14,601 bases of DNA from Pedococcus sp. Its GTDB lineage: Bacteria; Actinomycetota; Actinomycetes; Actinomycetales; Dermatophilaceae. The translations under genes and the position numbers were made by a program. Position 1 is the stretch's first letter. The number at the start of each line of letters is the position of its first letter. Positions 1-6,951 of the stretch are shown piece after piece. Location of the stretch: positions 1 through 14,601 of the forward strand of contig JAICSZ010000010.1 of the NCBI GenBank assembly GCA_025936615.1, given 5' to 3'. The notes under the pieces were generated by a model. That model made no database searches and was not told the origin of the DNA. It worked only from the letters and a program-made list of their open reading frames with translations.

Positions 1-60
1 CGCGGTCCCGGCCACGCGGCATACGGGCTGTGCTCCGGCGGACCCACTCAGCACAGGAAA
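1..60. other. Unassigned left edge
   Basis: No gene can be supported here. On the plus strand one frame stays open from the edge to a TGA at 62-64, which could be the last 20 codons of a gene entering from the left. On the minus strand an ATG at 22-20, with a GGAG about ten bases upstream, could start a gene running off the left edge. Too little sequence is present to choose between them. Confidence 0.3.
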
Positions 61-98
61 GTGAATGGCGGACAGGGTATACCATGTCCACCATTCAC
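61..98. repeat. 38-base imperfect palindrome centred on GGTATACC
   Basis: The two halves pair at 17 of 19 positions; only 69/90 and 75/84 mismatch. The outer arms are GTGAATGG and CCATTCAC, the middle contains GGACA and TGTCC, and the core is GGTATACC (76-83). It lies about 40 bases beyond the stop codon of the hydrolase gene and abuts a second palindrome. It could be an operator for a dimeric regulator of a gene to the left, or part of a bidirectional terminator. The symmetry is seen directly; the role is inferred. Confidence 0.7.
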
Positions 99-123
99 GA
101 ACCTTTGCTAGCAAAGGTTCGTG
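96..123. terminator. 28-base perfect palindrome, possible terminator of the hydrolase gene
   Basis: The sequence is perfectly self-complementary, starting CACGAACCTTT and ending AAAGGTTCGTG around a GCTAGC core. It lies 15 bases past the stop of the minus-strand hydrolase gene, where a transcription terminator is expected. No T tract follows on the minus strand, so it would be of the U-less type common in actinobacteria. An operator role is also possible because it shares three bases with the neighbouring palindrome. Confidence 0.55.
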
Positions 124-137
124 CAGCGGGCGGGGTG

Positions 138-1049
138 TCAGTGCAGGGTCGCGAGCCAGGACACCAGCCGGTGGTTGACCTCCTCCGGTGCCTCCTCGGG
201 CAGGAAGTGCCCGGCCCGCTGCACGAGGTGCGCCTCGAACCGGCCGGAGCAGTAGTGCGCCGAGCCGCCCGCTGACTCGGGCAGCACCGCGCTGTCGTGC
301 TCGCCGTGCAGCCGCAGCACCGGCACGGCCACCGGCGTGCGCAACCGCCTGGCGAAGCGCCACCCGTCCGGACGCAGCTGGCTGCGCACCACCCACCGGT
401 AGTACTCCGCCGCCGAGTGGGCGACGAACGGCAGCGCCATCGCCTCGGCGTAGGTCCGTGCCTCCTCGGGCGAGGGCCAGATCCCTTGGGGCGATGCCCA
501 CTCGCGCAGCAGCCGCTGCACGTACCCACCGTGGACCGTCATCTGCCGCTCCGGGACGAACGGGCGCTGCAGCCCACCGAGGTAGCCGTTGGCCCTCAGC
601 TGCGCTGCGCTCGTGAACGACGCCCGCCGGAACAGCAGCGGGTGCGGCATCGACAACGACGCGACCGCGCGGGTCACGGTCGGCTGCAGCGTCGGCATCG
701 TCCAGGCGATCCAGCCGCCCCAGCCGTGCCCGACCACCGCGGCACGCGAGGCGCCGAGGGAGCGCAGCACCGAGGCGACGTCGGTCGCGGAGGTGTAGGT
801 GTCGTAGCCCCGCGGCGGCTTGTCGGACGCGCCGTAGCCGCGCAGGTCCAGGGCGCAGGCTCGGTAGCCCGCCTCGGCCAGCGCGACCAGCTGGTGGCGC
901 CAGGCCCACCAGAACTGCGGGAACCCGTGCAACAGCAGCACCACCGGGCCGTCGCCGAGCTCGGCGACGTGGAAGCGCGCGCCGTTGGCGGCCACGAAGC
1001 GGTGCTCCCACGGACCCTCGATGAGGGCCATCGAGGCGTCAAGGGACAT
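138..1049 (-). CDS. Alpha/beta hydrolase, epoxide-hydrolase (EphE) type, nucleophile replaced by Gly
   Basis: This 303-residue protein has an alpha/beta-hydrolase fold of the epoxide hydrolase/haloalkane dehalogenase type. It shows the oxyanion-hole motif HGFP (41-44), the DLRGYGASDKP strand-turn (68-78), a candidate catalytic acid D252 in HGEHD and a candidate catalytic His281 in RAGHFLPEEAP. The nucleophile elbow, normally GHDWGG with Asp, reads GHGWGG here, so residue 109 is Gly (codon GGC; Asp would be GAC). Catalysis by the standard ester mechanism is therefore doubtful. It lies 54 bases after the holin-like gene on the same strand and is probably co-transcribed; a similar EphE/small-membrane-protein pairing is known in mycobacteria (from memory). 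I see no clear ribosome binding site before this ATG; an internal ATG at codon 7 is an alternative. The substrate is unknown. Confidence 0.87.
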   Translation of the reverse strand: MSLDASMALIEGPWEHRFVAANGARFHVAELGDGPVVLLLHGFPQFWWAWRHQLVALAEAGYRACALDLRGYGASDKPPRGYDTYTSATDVASVLRSLGASRAAVVGHGWGGWIAWTMPTLQPTVTRAVASLSMPHPLLFRRASFTSAAQLRANGYLGGLQRPFVPERQMTVHGGYVQRLLREWASPQGIWPSPEEARTYAEAMALPFVAHSAAEYYRWVVRSQLRPDGWRFARRLRTPVAVPVLRLHGEHDSAVLPESAGGSAHYCSGRFEAHLVQRAGHFLPEEAPEEVNHRLVSWLATLH

Positions 1050-1103
1050 GGACTCGTATGCCGTTCGGCTGGGTGGGTGCGCGGCCCGCGGCGGGTGCCG
1101 GGC

Positions 1104-1502
1104 TCAGGACCCGGACTTCACGGTGGAGATGGTCTCCTGCGCGTTGCGGATCGTGCGCTCCGGCTTGCCCTTGACCCCTTGCACGCTCTTCTTGCCGACC
1201 AGGGCGAGGCCGCCGGCGACGAGGAACAGCAGCGCCGTGGTGATGCCGTAGGACGCCGAGATGGGCAGCCAGATGTGGATCACCAGGGCAACGGTGTGGA
1301 CCAGGAAGATGAGGCCGAGGATGCCCAGGAAGGCGGCCGCGCCGAACATGCCGGCACCCTTGGCAGCGGCCTTGGCGTCGTCCTTGAGCTCCGTCTTGGC
1401 CAGGGCGATCTCGTTGTGGACGATGCTCGAGATGTCGTGGGTCGCGTCGGCAACCAGCTGGCCGATCGTGCGCTCGACACCGGGTTCGCGCGTCGTGGTC
1501 AT
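1104..1502 (-). CDS. Small two-helix membrane protein, actinobacterial holin-X (phage holin family) type
   Basis: This 132-residue protein has a soluble N-terminal amphipathic stretch (about 8-48, with TIGQLVADATHDISSIVHNE and a Lys/Asp-rich part). Two hydrophobic helices follow at about 52-77 and 83-104, then a basic, polar C-terminus. That layout fits the family annotated 'phage holin family / Actinobacterial holin-X', a chromosomal membrane family whose function is not settled. The start is well supported: GGAGGTG lies about eight bases upstream of the ATG. It is the first gene of a probable two-gene unit with the hydrolase. No lysin or other phage gene is nearby, so the holin label should not be read as evidence of a prophage. 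Confidence 0.83.
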   Translation of the reverse strand: MTTTREPGVERTIGQLVADATHDISSIVHNEIALAKTELKDDAKAAAKGAGMFGAAAFLGILGLIFLVHTVALVIHIWLPISASYGITTALLFLVAGGLALVGKKSVQGVKGKPERTIRNAQETISTVKSGS

Positions 1503-1653
1503 CGCCTCTCACCTCCGTCGGGGCGGTCGTGCCCGCAGCACGAGCCTATCCACCCGGCTGGGTCGGCGCCGCTCGAGCCGGCCCGTCTCTGGGGCAACGC
1601 CTCCTAGACTGCGGCGCACAGCGTTCGCGCATCCGCCGTCCGAGGAGGTGCCC
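1503..1653. promoter_or_regulatory. Divergent promoter region between holin-like and CBS genes
   Basis: This 151-base gap separates two genes that point away from each other, so it must carry a promoter in each direction. On the plus strand TAGACT (1605-1610) is a fair -10 box for the CBS gene; no convincing -35 is visible. On the minus strand TAGGCT, read from about 1547 to 1542, is a possible -10. Ribosome binding sites are clear at both ends: GAGGAGGT before the CBS gene and GGAGGTG before the holin-like gene. Confidence 0.4.
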
Positions 1654-2109
1654 ATGCGGGCCAGGGACCTGGCCCAGCCCTTCGCCACCGTGGGGCTGGA
1701 GGACTCGGCGCTCGAGGCGGCCCGCGCCATGGCGGAGGCGGGGCGGCCGGGGATCGTCGTGCTCGGCGAGGACGGCACCCCGTGGACCGTGCTGCCGGGG
1801 TCGCAGGTGCTACGGCTGGCCATCCCGAAGTACGTCCAGGAGGACCCGCACCTTGCCCGGGTCTACGACGAGAAGGGTGCGGACGAACTGTTCGCCCGGC
1901 TCGAGGGCAAGGTGGTGCGCGACCTGGTCCCCGGGCACCGTGAGCAGGACGAGCTCCCCGTGGTCGACCCTGACGCGACCTCGATCGAGGTCGCCGCGGT
2001 GATGGCCCGGATGCGCAGTCCCTTGGCGGTGGTGAGCGACGGCGACGAGATCCTCGGCGTGGTCACCGTGAGCCGGCTGCTGCGGGCGCTGCTGCCCAAG
2101 GACGCATGA
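1654..2109 (+). CDS. CBS-domain protein coupled to NhaD-type transporter
   Basis: This 151-residue soluble protein looks like a tandem CBS pair. The first unit spans about 1-60, including GRPGIVVLGEDGTPWTVLPG. The second spans about 85-147, with LPVVDPDATSIEVAAVMARM and SPLAVVSDGDEILGVVTVSRLL. CBS pairs commonly bind adenosyl nucleotides and gate a partner protein. The ATG has a strong GAGGAGGT ribosome binding site about five bases upstream; the open frame extends further upstream but without such a signal. Its stop overlaps the start of the transporter gene (ATGA at 2106-2109), so the two are translated together. The natural reading is that it senses nucleotide or energy status for the transporter. 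No membrane segment is present. The ligand is unknown. Confidence 0.85.
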   Translation: MRARDLAQPFATVGLEDSALEAARAMAEAGRPGIVVLGEDGTPWTVLPGSQVLRLAIPKYVQEDPHLARVYDEKGADELFARLEGKVVRDLVPGHREQDELPVVDPDATSIEVAAVMARMRSPLAVVSDGDEILGVVTVSRLLRALLPKDA

Positions 2110-3398
2110 TCACCACGCTGGTCGTGGTCGCGTTCGTCGCGGCCTACGTCCTGATCGCCACCGAGCGGATCCACCGGGTCGCCGCGGCCCTGTGGGGCGC
2201 GGCGGCCATGGTGGTGCTCGGCGCCGTCGACGCCAGGACCGCGTTCTTCAGCGAGGAGACCGGTGTCGACTGGAACGTCATCTTCCTGCTGCTGGGGATG
2301 ATGCTCATCGTCGGCGTCCTGAGACAGACCGGGGTGTTCGAGTACCTCGCGATCTGGGCGGCCAAGCGCGCGCGGGGGCGGCCGTTCGCCGTGATGGTGA
2401 TGTTGGTCGTCATCACCGCAGTCGCCTCGGCACTCCTCGACAACGTGACCACGGTGCTGCTGATCGCGCCGGTGACCCTGCTGGTCTGCGACCGGCTGGG
2501 GGTGGCGCCGGTGCCCTACCTCATCGCAGAGGCGATGGCCTCCAACATCGGCGGCACCGCCACCCTGGTCGGCGACCCGCCCAACATCATCATCGCGAGC
2601 CGCTCCGGCCTGTCCTTCAACGACTTCCTCGTGCACATGGCCCCCATCGCGACGCTGCTGGTGGTGGTGTTCGTCGGCCTGTGCTGGCTGCTGTTCCGAA
2701 AGGGCCTCACGCACGACCCGGAGCGCGCGGCCGCGGTGATGGGCCTCGACGAGCGTGAGGCGATCCAGGACCGGGGCCTGCTGGTGCGCAGCCTGGTGGT
2801 GCTCGCCCTGGTGCTCGCCGGCTTCATGGCGCACTCGGTCACCGGCCTCGAGCCGTCCGTGGTGGCGCTGATGGGCGCCGGCGCGTTGGTGGCGCTGTCC
2901 AGGCTGGAGCCCCGCGACTACCTTCGCGACGTCGAGTGGCCGACGCTGGTGTTCTTCGCGGGGCTGTTCGTCATGGTGGGCGCACTGGTGCACGTCGGCG
3001 TCGTCGAGCACGTCGGCCACGCGCTCAGGGACGCCGTCTCCGGACGGCTGCTGCTGGGCAGCACGGTCATCCTGTGGGGCTCGGCGGCCCTGTCGGGGGT
3101 GATCGACAACATCCCCTACGTCGCCACGATGGCGCCCATCGTCAGGGACCTCGCCGGCGGCGTCGGCGCCGACCAGCAGCACCAGGCCCTCTGGTGGGCC
3201 CTCGCGCTGGGCGCCGACCTGGGTGGCAACGCCACCGCCGTGGGCGCCAGCGCAAACGTGGTGATCCTCGGCATCGCGGCTCGCAACGACCACCCGATCA
3301 GCTTCTGGCGGTTCACGAAGTACGGCCTGGTCGTCGCCGCGGTGACCGTGGCCGTGGGCTGGGGCTACCTTTGGCTGCGCTACTTCGCGTTCGCCTGA
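2106..3398 (+). CDS. ArsB/NhaD-type ion transporter (probable Na+/H+ antiporter)
   Basis: This 430-residue polytopic membrane protein has about eleven or twelve hydrophobic segments. Signatures of the ion transporter superfamily are present: [15 protein letters not shown] at about 115-130, [20 protein letters not shown] at about 142-161, and the matching second-repeat ends [12 protein letters not shown] and [19 protein letters not shown] in the last 100 residues. These two repeats, each with a re-entrant hairpin, are the ArsB/NhaD/CitM plan. Arsenite efflux is a formal alternative, but no ars gene is near and a NhaA gene lies next door, which favours Na+/H+ exchange. It overlaps the CBS gene by ATGA. 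Its last 19 bases overlap the end of nhaA on the other strand, so the two genes converge with no room for a terminator. Confidence 0.85.
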   Translation: MITTLVVVAFVAAYVLIATERIHRVAAALWGAAAMVVLGAVDARTAFFSEETGVDWNVIFLLLGMMLIVGVLRQTGVFEYLAIWAAKRARGRPFAVMVMLVVITAVASALLDNVTTVLLIAPVTLLVCDRLGVAPVPYLIAEAMASNIGGTATLVGDPPNIIIASRSGLSFNDFLVHMAPIATLLVVVFVGLCWLLFRKGLTHDPERAAAVMGLDEREAIQDRGLLVRSLVVLALVLAGFMAHSVTGLEPSVVALMGAGALVALSRLEPRDYLRDVEWPTLVFFAGLFVMVGALVHVGVVEHVGHALRDAVSGRLLLGSTVILWGSAALSGVIDNIPYVATMAPIVRDLAGGVGADQQHQALWWALALGADLGGNATAVGASANVVILGIAARNDHPISFWRFTKYGLVVAAVTVAVGWGYLWLRYFAFA

Positions 3399-4741
3399 GT
3401 CGGCTCGAAGCAGTCGGGGACGCCGTCGCCGTCCGCGTCGGCCGACTCGGTCGCGGCGATCCGCCGGTACACCCGGTTGCGGGCCCGCAGCACGACCGTC
3501 GCCAGCAGTGCGGACAGCAGCGACCCGGTCAGCACGGCCAGGCGCACGTGCTCGTCGCGTGGGCTGCCCGCCCCGAACGCCAGCTCGCTCACCAGCAGGG
3601 AAACGGTGAAGCCGACGCCCCCGAGAAGCGCGAGCCCGGCCACGTCCCACCAGGCGAGGTCGTCGTCGAGCTCCGCCCGGGTGAACCTCGCGAAGACCCA
3701 GGTCCCCCCGAGAACGCCGACGAACTTGCCGACCACCAGCGCAGCCACCACCGCGAGGGCGGCCTCGTCGGCGAACGACTCACGCAGCCCGCCGCCCACG
3801 AACCGCACCCCAGCGGCGAAGAACGCGAACACCGGCACCGCGACCCCCGCCGACAGCGGGCGCATCCGGTGCTCGAACCGCTCGGCGACGTCGACGTCGG
3901 CACCGTGCGTGCTGATCCGCGGCACGCTCGCCCGCGGCTTGACCGGCACCGCCAGGCCGAGCAGCACCCCGGCAACGGTCGCGTGCACGCCGGAGGCGTG
4001 CACCAGCCCCCAGGTCGCGGCGGCGAGCGGGAGCAGCAGCCACCACCGGGTGACCCTGCGCTGCACCAGCCACGCGAACCCGGCCAGCGGCAGGAGGGCC
4101 AGGCCGAGCGCAGGCAGGTCGAGGTCACCGGTGTAGAAGACGGCGATCACCGTGATGGCGACCAGGTCGTCGACCACGGCGAGGGTGAGCAGGAACGACC
4201 GCAGCGCCGACGGCAGGTGGGTGCCGATCACGGCCAGCACGGCGAGCGCGAACGCGATGTCCGTCGCAATCGGCACCGCCCAGCCGCGCAGGGTGTCTCC
4301 GGACCCGCCCAGGAAGGTGACGCCCGCGGCATACAGCAGTGCCGGCACCGCCACGCCACACAACGCGGCGGCCACGGGCAGCGCCGCTCGTGACGGGGAC
4401 CGCAGGTCGCCCACCAGCACCTCGCGCTTGAGCTCCAGCCCGGCGACGAAGAAGAACACGGCGAGCAGGCCGTCGGCCGCCCACTGGGCCAGGCTGAGGT
4501 CGAGGTGCAACGCGGAGGGCCCGACCCGCAGGTCGTGGAGGGTGGAGTACCCGCCGTGCCACGGGGAGTTGGCCCAGGCCAGCGCGACGAGTGCCGCGGC
4601 GAGCAGCAGGGCACCGCCGACGGTCTCGGTGCGCAGGGCGGCGGTGACGAGCTGCGCCTCGCGCCACGTGGATCGGCGCAGCAGGCGCGGCCGGGGGGGA
4701 ACGAGGGTCACAGGGGGCCTTTCGATGGCGTCACACGTCAT
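3380..4741 (-). CDS. nhaA: Na+/H+ antiporter NhaA with a calcium-loop-like C-terminal tail
   Basis: This 453-residue protein exchanges Na+ (or Li+) for H+ across the cytoplasmic membrane. [12 protein letters not shown] (96-107) is a family signature. The ion-binding acids match E. coli D133, D163 and D164: D161 in ATDIAFAL and D191/D192 in VVDDLVAI, with identical spacing. The [10 protein letters not shown] segment matches the unwound helix region. A proline- and arginine-rich N-terminal stretch of about 25 residues precedes the first helix. The C-terminus adds D-x-D-x-D-G-x-x-D (435-443), as in calcium-binding thrombospondin type-3 loops. The ATG has no evident ribosome binding site. A GTG ten codons in (4711) has AAAGG six bases upstream and may be the true start. 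The gene is separated by 111 bases from the flavoprotein gene upstream. Confidence 0.93.
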   Translation of the reverse strand: MTCDAIERPPVTLVPPRPRLLRRSTWREAQLVTAALRTETVGGALLLAAALVALAWANSPWHGGYSTLHDLRVGPSALHLDLSLAQWAADGLLAVFFFVAGLELKREVLVGDLRSPSRAALPVAAALCGVAVPALLYAAGVTFLGGSGDTLRGWAVPIATDIAFALAVLAVIGTHLPSALRSFLLTLAVVDDLVAITVIAVFYTGDLDLPALGLALLPLAGFAWLVQRRVTRWWLLLPLAAATWGLVHASGVHATVAGVLLGLAVPVKPRASVPRISTHGADVDVAERFEHRMRPLSAGVAVPVFAFFAAGVRFVGGGLRESFADEAALAVVAALVVGKFVGVLGGTWVFARFTRAELDDDLAWWDVAGLALLGGVGFTVSLLVSELAFGAGSPRDEHVRLAVLTGSLLSALLATVVLRARNRVYRRIAATESADADGDGVPDCFEPTQANAK

Positions 4742-4852
4742 CGCGACGCGGCCGACCAGGCTTCCCGGCTCACCAAGAGCCCCAGTCTACCGACTCGGGG
4801 TCTGCGGAGGATCCGGCGCGTCCTGACCCGTCGGCTCCTCCGAAGACTGGCG
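4742..4852 (-). promoter_or_regulatory. Leader/intergenic region of nhaA with two potential hairpins
   Basis: Read towards nhaA, two inverted repeats occur. One lies at 4805-4842 (7-bp arms, CGGAGGA with TCCTCCG around 24 bases). The other lies at 4780-4800 (CCCC/GGGG plus AGT/ACT with one bulged base). The first comes just after the flavoprotein stop and may be its terminator; the second may shape the nhaA leader. I cannot match either to a known riboswitch. I see no clear promoter boxes. Confidence 0.35.
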
Positions 4853-5404
4853 TCACGAGGGGGTCCGGGCCTTGGCGCGCAGCTCCTCGAACATCGTCGC
4901 CAGCCCCTTCGCGGCGATGTCGAGCTGTTCGCCGGGCAGCAGCTCACCGGCCAGGGTCAGGCTCTGGTCGAATGCCAGGCCCGGCCCCTCGACCCACGTC
5001 ATCCTGACCCGCTCCAGGGTCTGGCGGAGCGCCGACTTCGCGTAGGACGCGCCGTGCCAGCCGTAGCCGACACACGCCACCGGCAGGCCCTCCCACTCGG
5101 CGTAGAGGTAGTCGATCGCGTTCTTGAGGGCGGCGTTGTAGCCGCGGTTGTACTCGGGCATGACGAGAACCAGCACGTCGGTCGCCCGCATCGCCGCCGA
5201 CCAGCGCTTCGTGTGCGCCTTGGTGTACCGGCCCTCGAACGGCTGGTGCGGCTCGTCGAGGAACGGCAGGTCGATCTCGCGCAGGTCGTGGACGGTGACC
5301 TCGAAGCCGTCGGGCAGGTGTTCCAGCACCCAGTCGGCCACGAGCGGCCCGATGCGGGTCGGGCGGGTGCTCGTGACCACGACCGACAGGCGAGGGGATG
5401 ACAT
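4853..5404 (-). CDS. NADPH-dependent FMN reductase-family flavoprotein
   Basis: This 183-residue flavodoxin-like oxidoreductase would use bound FMN to pass electrons from NAD(P)H to FMN, quinones or other acceptors. The phosphate-binding N-terminal strand-loop is VVVTSTRPTRIGPLV (8-22), where the usual GSTR is TSTR. The isoalloxazine-contact motif PEYNRGYNAALKNAIDYL (83-100) is intact, as is the following W-rich turn (YAEWEG). Length is normal for the family. I chose the ATG at 5404 because it places the first beta strand four residues from the start. An upstream in-frame GTG at 5452 would add 16 residues, but neither start has a strong ribosome binding site. It stands alone, divergent from the malic enzyme gene; its physiological acceptor cannot be told. 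Confidence 0.85.
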   Translation of the reverse strand: MSSPRLSVVVTSTRPTRIGPLVADWVLEHLPDGFEVTVHDLREIDLPFLDEPHQPFEGRYTKAHTKRWSAAMRATDVLVLVMPEYNRGYNAALKNAIDYLYAEWEGLPVACVGYGWHGASYAKSALRQTLERVRMTWVEGPGLAFDQSLTLAGELLPGEQLDIAAKGLATMFEELRAKARTPS

Positions 5405-5529
5405 GAAGGGCAGTCTGTCAGTGCGACGTCCATGGTCCGGACATCTCGACACTTCCGCTTAACAGAAGTTACTATCCACGATACAGAAATACGCTCGAAG
5501 AGACGCTGTGCTGGCAAGGAGGCCTTCGC
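5405..5529. promoter_or_regulatory. Divergent promoter region upstream of malic enzyme, with a 19-base palindrome
   Basis: For the plus strand, TCGACA (5446-5451) and TACTAT (5470-5475), 18 bases apart, form a plausible sigma-70-type promoter. Between and touching the boxes lies the imperfect palindrome ACTTCCGCTTAACAGAAGT (5451-5469; outer five bases fully paired), well placed to block RNA polymerase. Its TTCC...GAA half-sites resemble the elements before the urate and glyoxylate genes, but the match is weaker. AAGGAGG at 5517-5523 is the malic enzyme ribosome binding site. The minus-strand promoter for the flavoprotein must overlap; no boxes stand out. Confidence 0.5.
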
Positions 5530-6951
5530 ATGTCCGCTCCGTCACCCGGGTACTCGATCACCGTCCGTGTGGAGGCGCCGGCCGCCATCGACACCACGGG
5601 GGTGATCGCGGCGGCCGTGGCCGAGGCCGGTGGCGCGCTCACCGCGCTCGACGTCGTGGAGTCCCGGACGAGCAGCCTCGTGGTCGACGTGACGTGCAAC
5701 GCCGCGGACGAGGACCACGCCGACGAGATCACCGCCAAGATCGCGGCGGTCCCCGGGGTCACGGTGCGCAAGGTCAGCGACCGCACCTTCCTGCTCCACC
5801 TCGGGGGCAAGCTCGAGGTCGTCCCCAAGGTGCCGCTCAAGCACAGGGACGACCTGTCCCGCGCGTACACGCCGGGCGTCGCCCGCGTGTGCCTGGCCAT
5901 CGCCGAGAACCCCGAGGACGCCCGCCGGCTGACCATCAAGCGCAACACCGTCGCCGTCGTCACCGACGGCTCCGCCGTGCTCGGTCTGGGCAACATCGGC
6001 CCAGCCGCCGCACTGCCCGTCATGGAGGGCAAGGCCGCGCTGTTCAAGCAGTTCGCCGGCGTCGACGCCTGGCCGGTCTGCCTCGACACCCAGGACACCG
6101 AGGAGATCATCAGCATCGTCAAGGCGCTGGCCCCCGTCTACGGTGGCGTGAACCTCGAGGACATCTCCGCCCCCCGCTGCTTCGAGATCGAGCAGCGGCT
6201 GCGCGACGAGCTCGACATCCCCGTCTTCCACGACGACCAGCACGGCACCGCCATCGTCGTGATGGCGGCCCTCACCAACGCGCTGCGGGTCGTCGGCAAG
6301 AAGCTCGAGGAGGTCAGCATCGTGGTGTCGGGCGTCGGGGCCGCCGGGCACGCGATCGTCCGGCTGCTCGACGCACAGGGGGCCACCGACATCATCGGCT
6401 GCGACCGGCACGGGGCGCTCGACCCGGACGCCGAGCACCGCGACGAGTTCCGAGGCTGGATCGCCAAGAACACCAACCCTCGTCGTGTGCGCGGCACGCT
6501 CAAGGAGGTGCTCGCCGGGACCGACGTCTTCATCGGCGTCTCCGCCCCCAACCTGCTCGACGGGGCGGACATCGCCACGATGGCCGACGACGCCATCGTG
6601 TTCGCCCTCGCCAACCCCGACCCCGAGGTCGACCCGGTCGCCGCCAGCAAGCACGCAGCGGTGGTCGCGACCGGCCGCTCCGACTACGCCAACCAGATCA
6701 ACAACGTGCTGGCCTTCCCAGGCGTCTTCCGCGGGCTGCTCGACGCCCAGGTCAGGGACATCACCGACGCCATGATGATCGCCGCCGCGACCGCCATCGC
6801 GGACTGCGTCAGCCCGGAGGAGCTCAACGCGGCCTACATCGTGCCCAGCGTCTTCGATGCCGACGTCGCCCCCGCCGTCGCCGCCGCCGTGCGGGCAGCG
6901 GCAGACGGGCACCGCCACCACTCCGACCCCACGCCGAAGGCATCCACCTGA
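5530..6951 (+). CDS. Malic enzyme with N-terminal ACT-like domain
   Basis: This 473-residue protein catalyses oxidative decarboxylation of malate to pyruvate and CO2 with NAD(P)+. Residues 8-82 form an ACT-like domain ([10 protein letters not shown] start, beta-alpha-beta pattern), expected to bind a regulatory small molecule. The catalytic part follows. Tyr113 lies in [10 protein letters not shown] and Lys168 in [11 protein letters not shown]. The metal acids are E210/D211 (NLEDI) and D235/D236 (FHDDQHGT), and the dinucleotide fold has SGVGAAG (267-273). All key residues are present. The ATG follows AAGGAGG by six bases. Its stop overlaps the next start (TGATG), so it is translationally coupled to the CitE-like gene. 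The placement suggests it drains malate made from purine-derived glyoxylate. The cofactor (NAD or NADP) cannot be decided by eye. Confidence 0.93.
   Translation: MSAPSPGYSITVRVEAPAAIDTTGVIAAAVAEAGGALTALDVVESRTSSLVVDVTCNAADEDHADEITAKIAAVPGVTVRKVSDRTFLLHLGGKLEVVPKVPLKHRDDLSRAYTPGVARVCLAIAENPEDARRLTIKRNTVAVVTDGSAVLGLGNIGPAAALPVMEGKAALFKQFAGVDAWPVCLDTQDTEEIISIVKALAPVYGGVNLEDISAPRCFEIEQRLRDELDIPVFHDDQHGTAIVVMAALTNALRVVGKKLEEVSIVVSGVGAAGHAIVRLLDAQGATDIIGCDRHGALDPDAEHRDEFRGWIAKNTNPRRVRGTLKEVLAGTDVFIGVSAPNLLDGADIATMADDAIVFALANPDPEVDPVAASKHAAVVATGRSDYANQINNVLAFPGVFRGLLDAQVRDITDAMMIAAATAIADCVSPEELNAAYIVPSVFDADVAPAVAAAVRAAADGHRHHSDPTPKAST

Noticed and set aside
1..137. A tRNA or small RNA gene at the left edge
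   Set aside because: The palindromes do not form a cloverleaf and no T-loop or acceptor-end consensus is present.
1104..1502. Holin-like gene as a prophage marker
   Set aside because: No lysin, structural, integrase or attachment-site sequence is nearby. The family is chromosomal in actinobacteria and is paired here with a hydrolase.
2106..3398. Arsenite efflux pump ArsB
   Set aside because: Same superfamily, but there is no arsenic resistance gene nearby and the adjacent CBS and nhaA genes favour Na+/H+ exchange.
1863..3650. A 595-codon minus-strand open frame
   Set aside because: Antisense to the CBS and NhaD-type genes; His/Arg/Gln-rich shadow translation.
4742..4852. A cation-responsive riboswitch in front of nhaA
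   Set aside because: Two weak hairpins exist, but I cannot match them to a known conserved riboswitch core.
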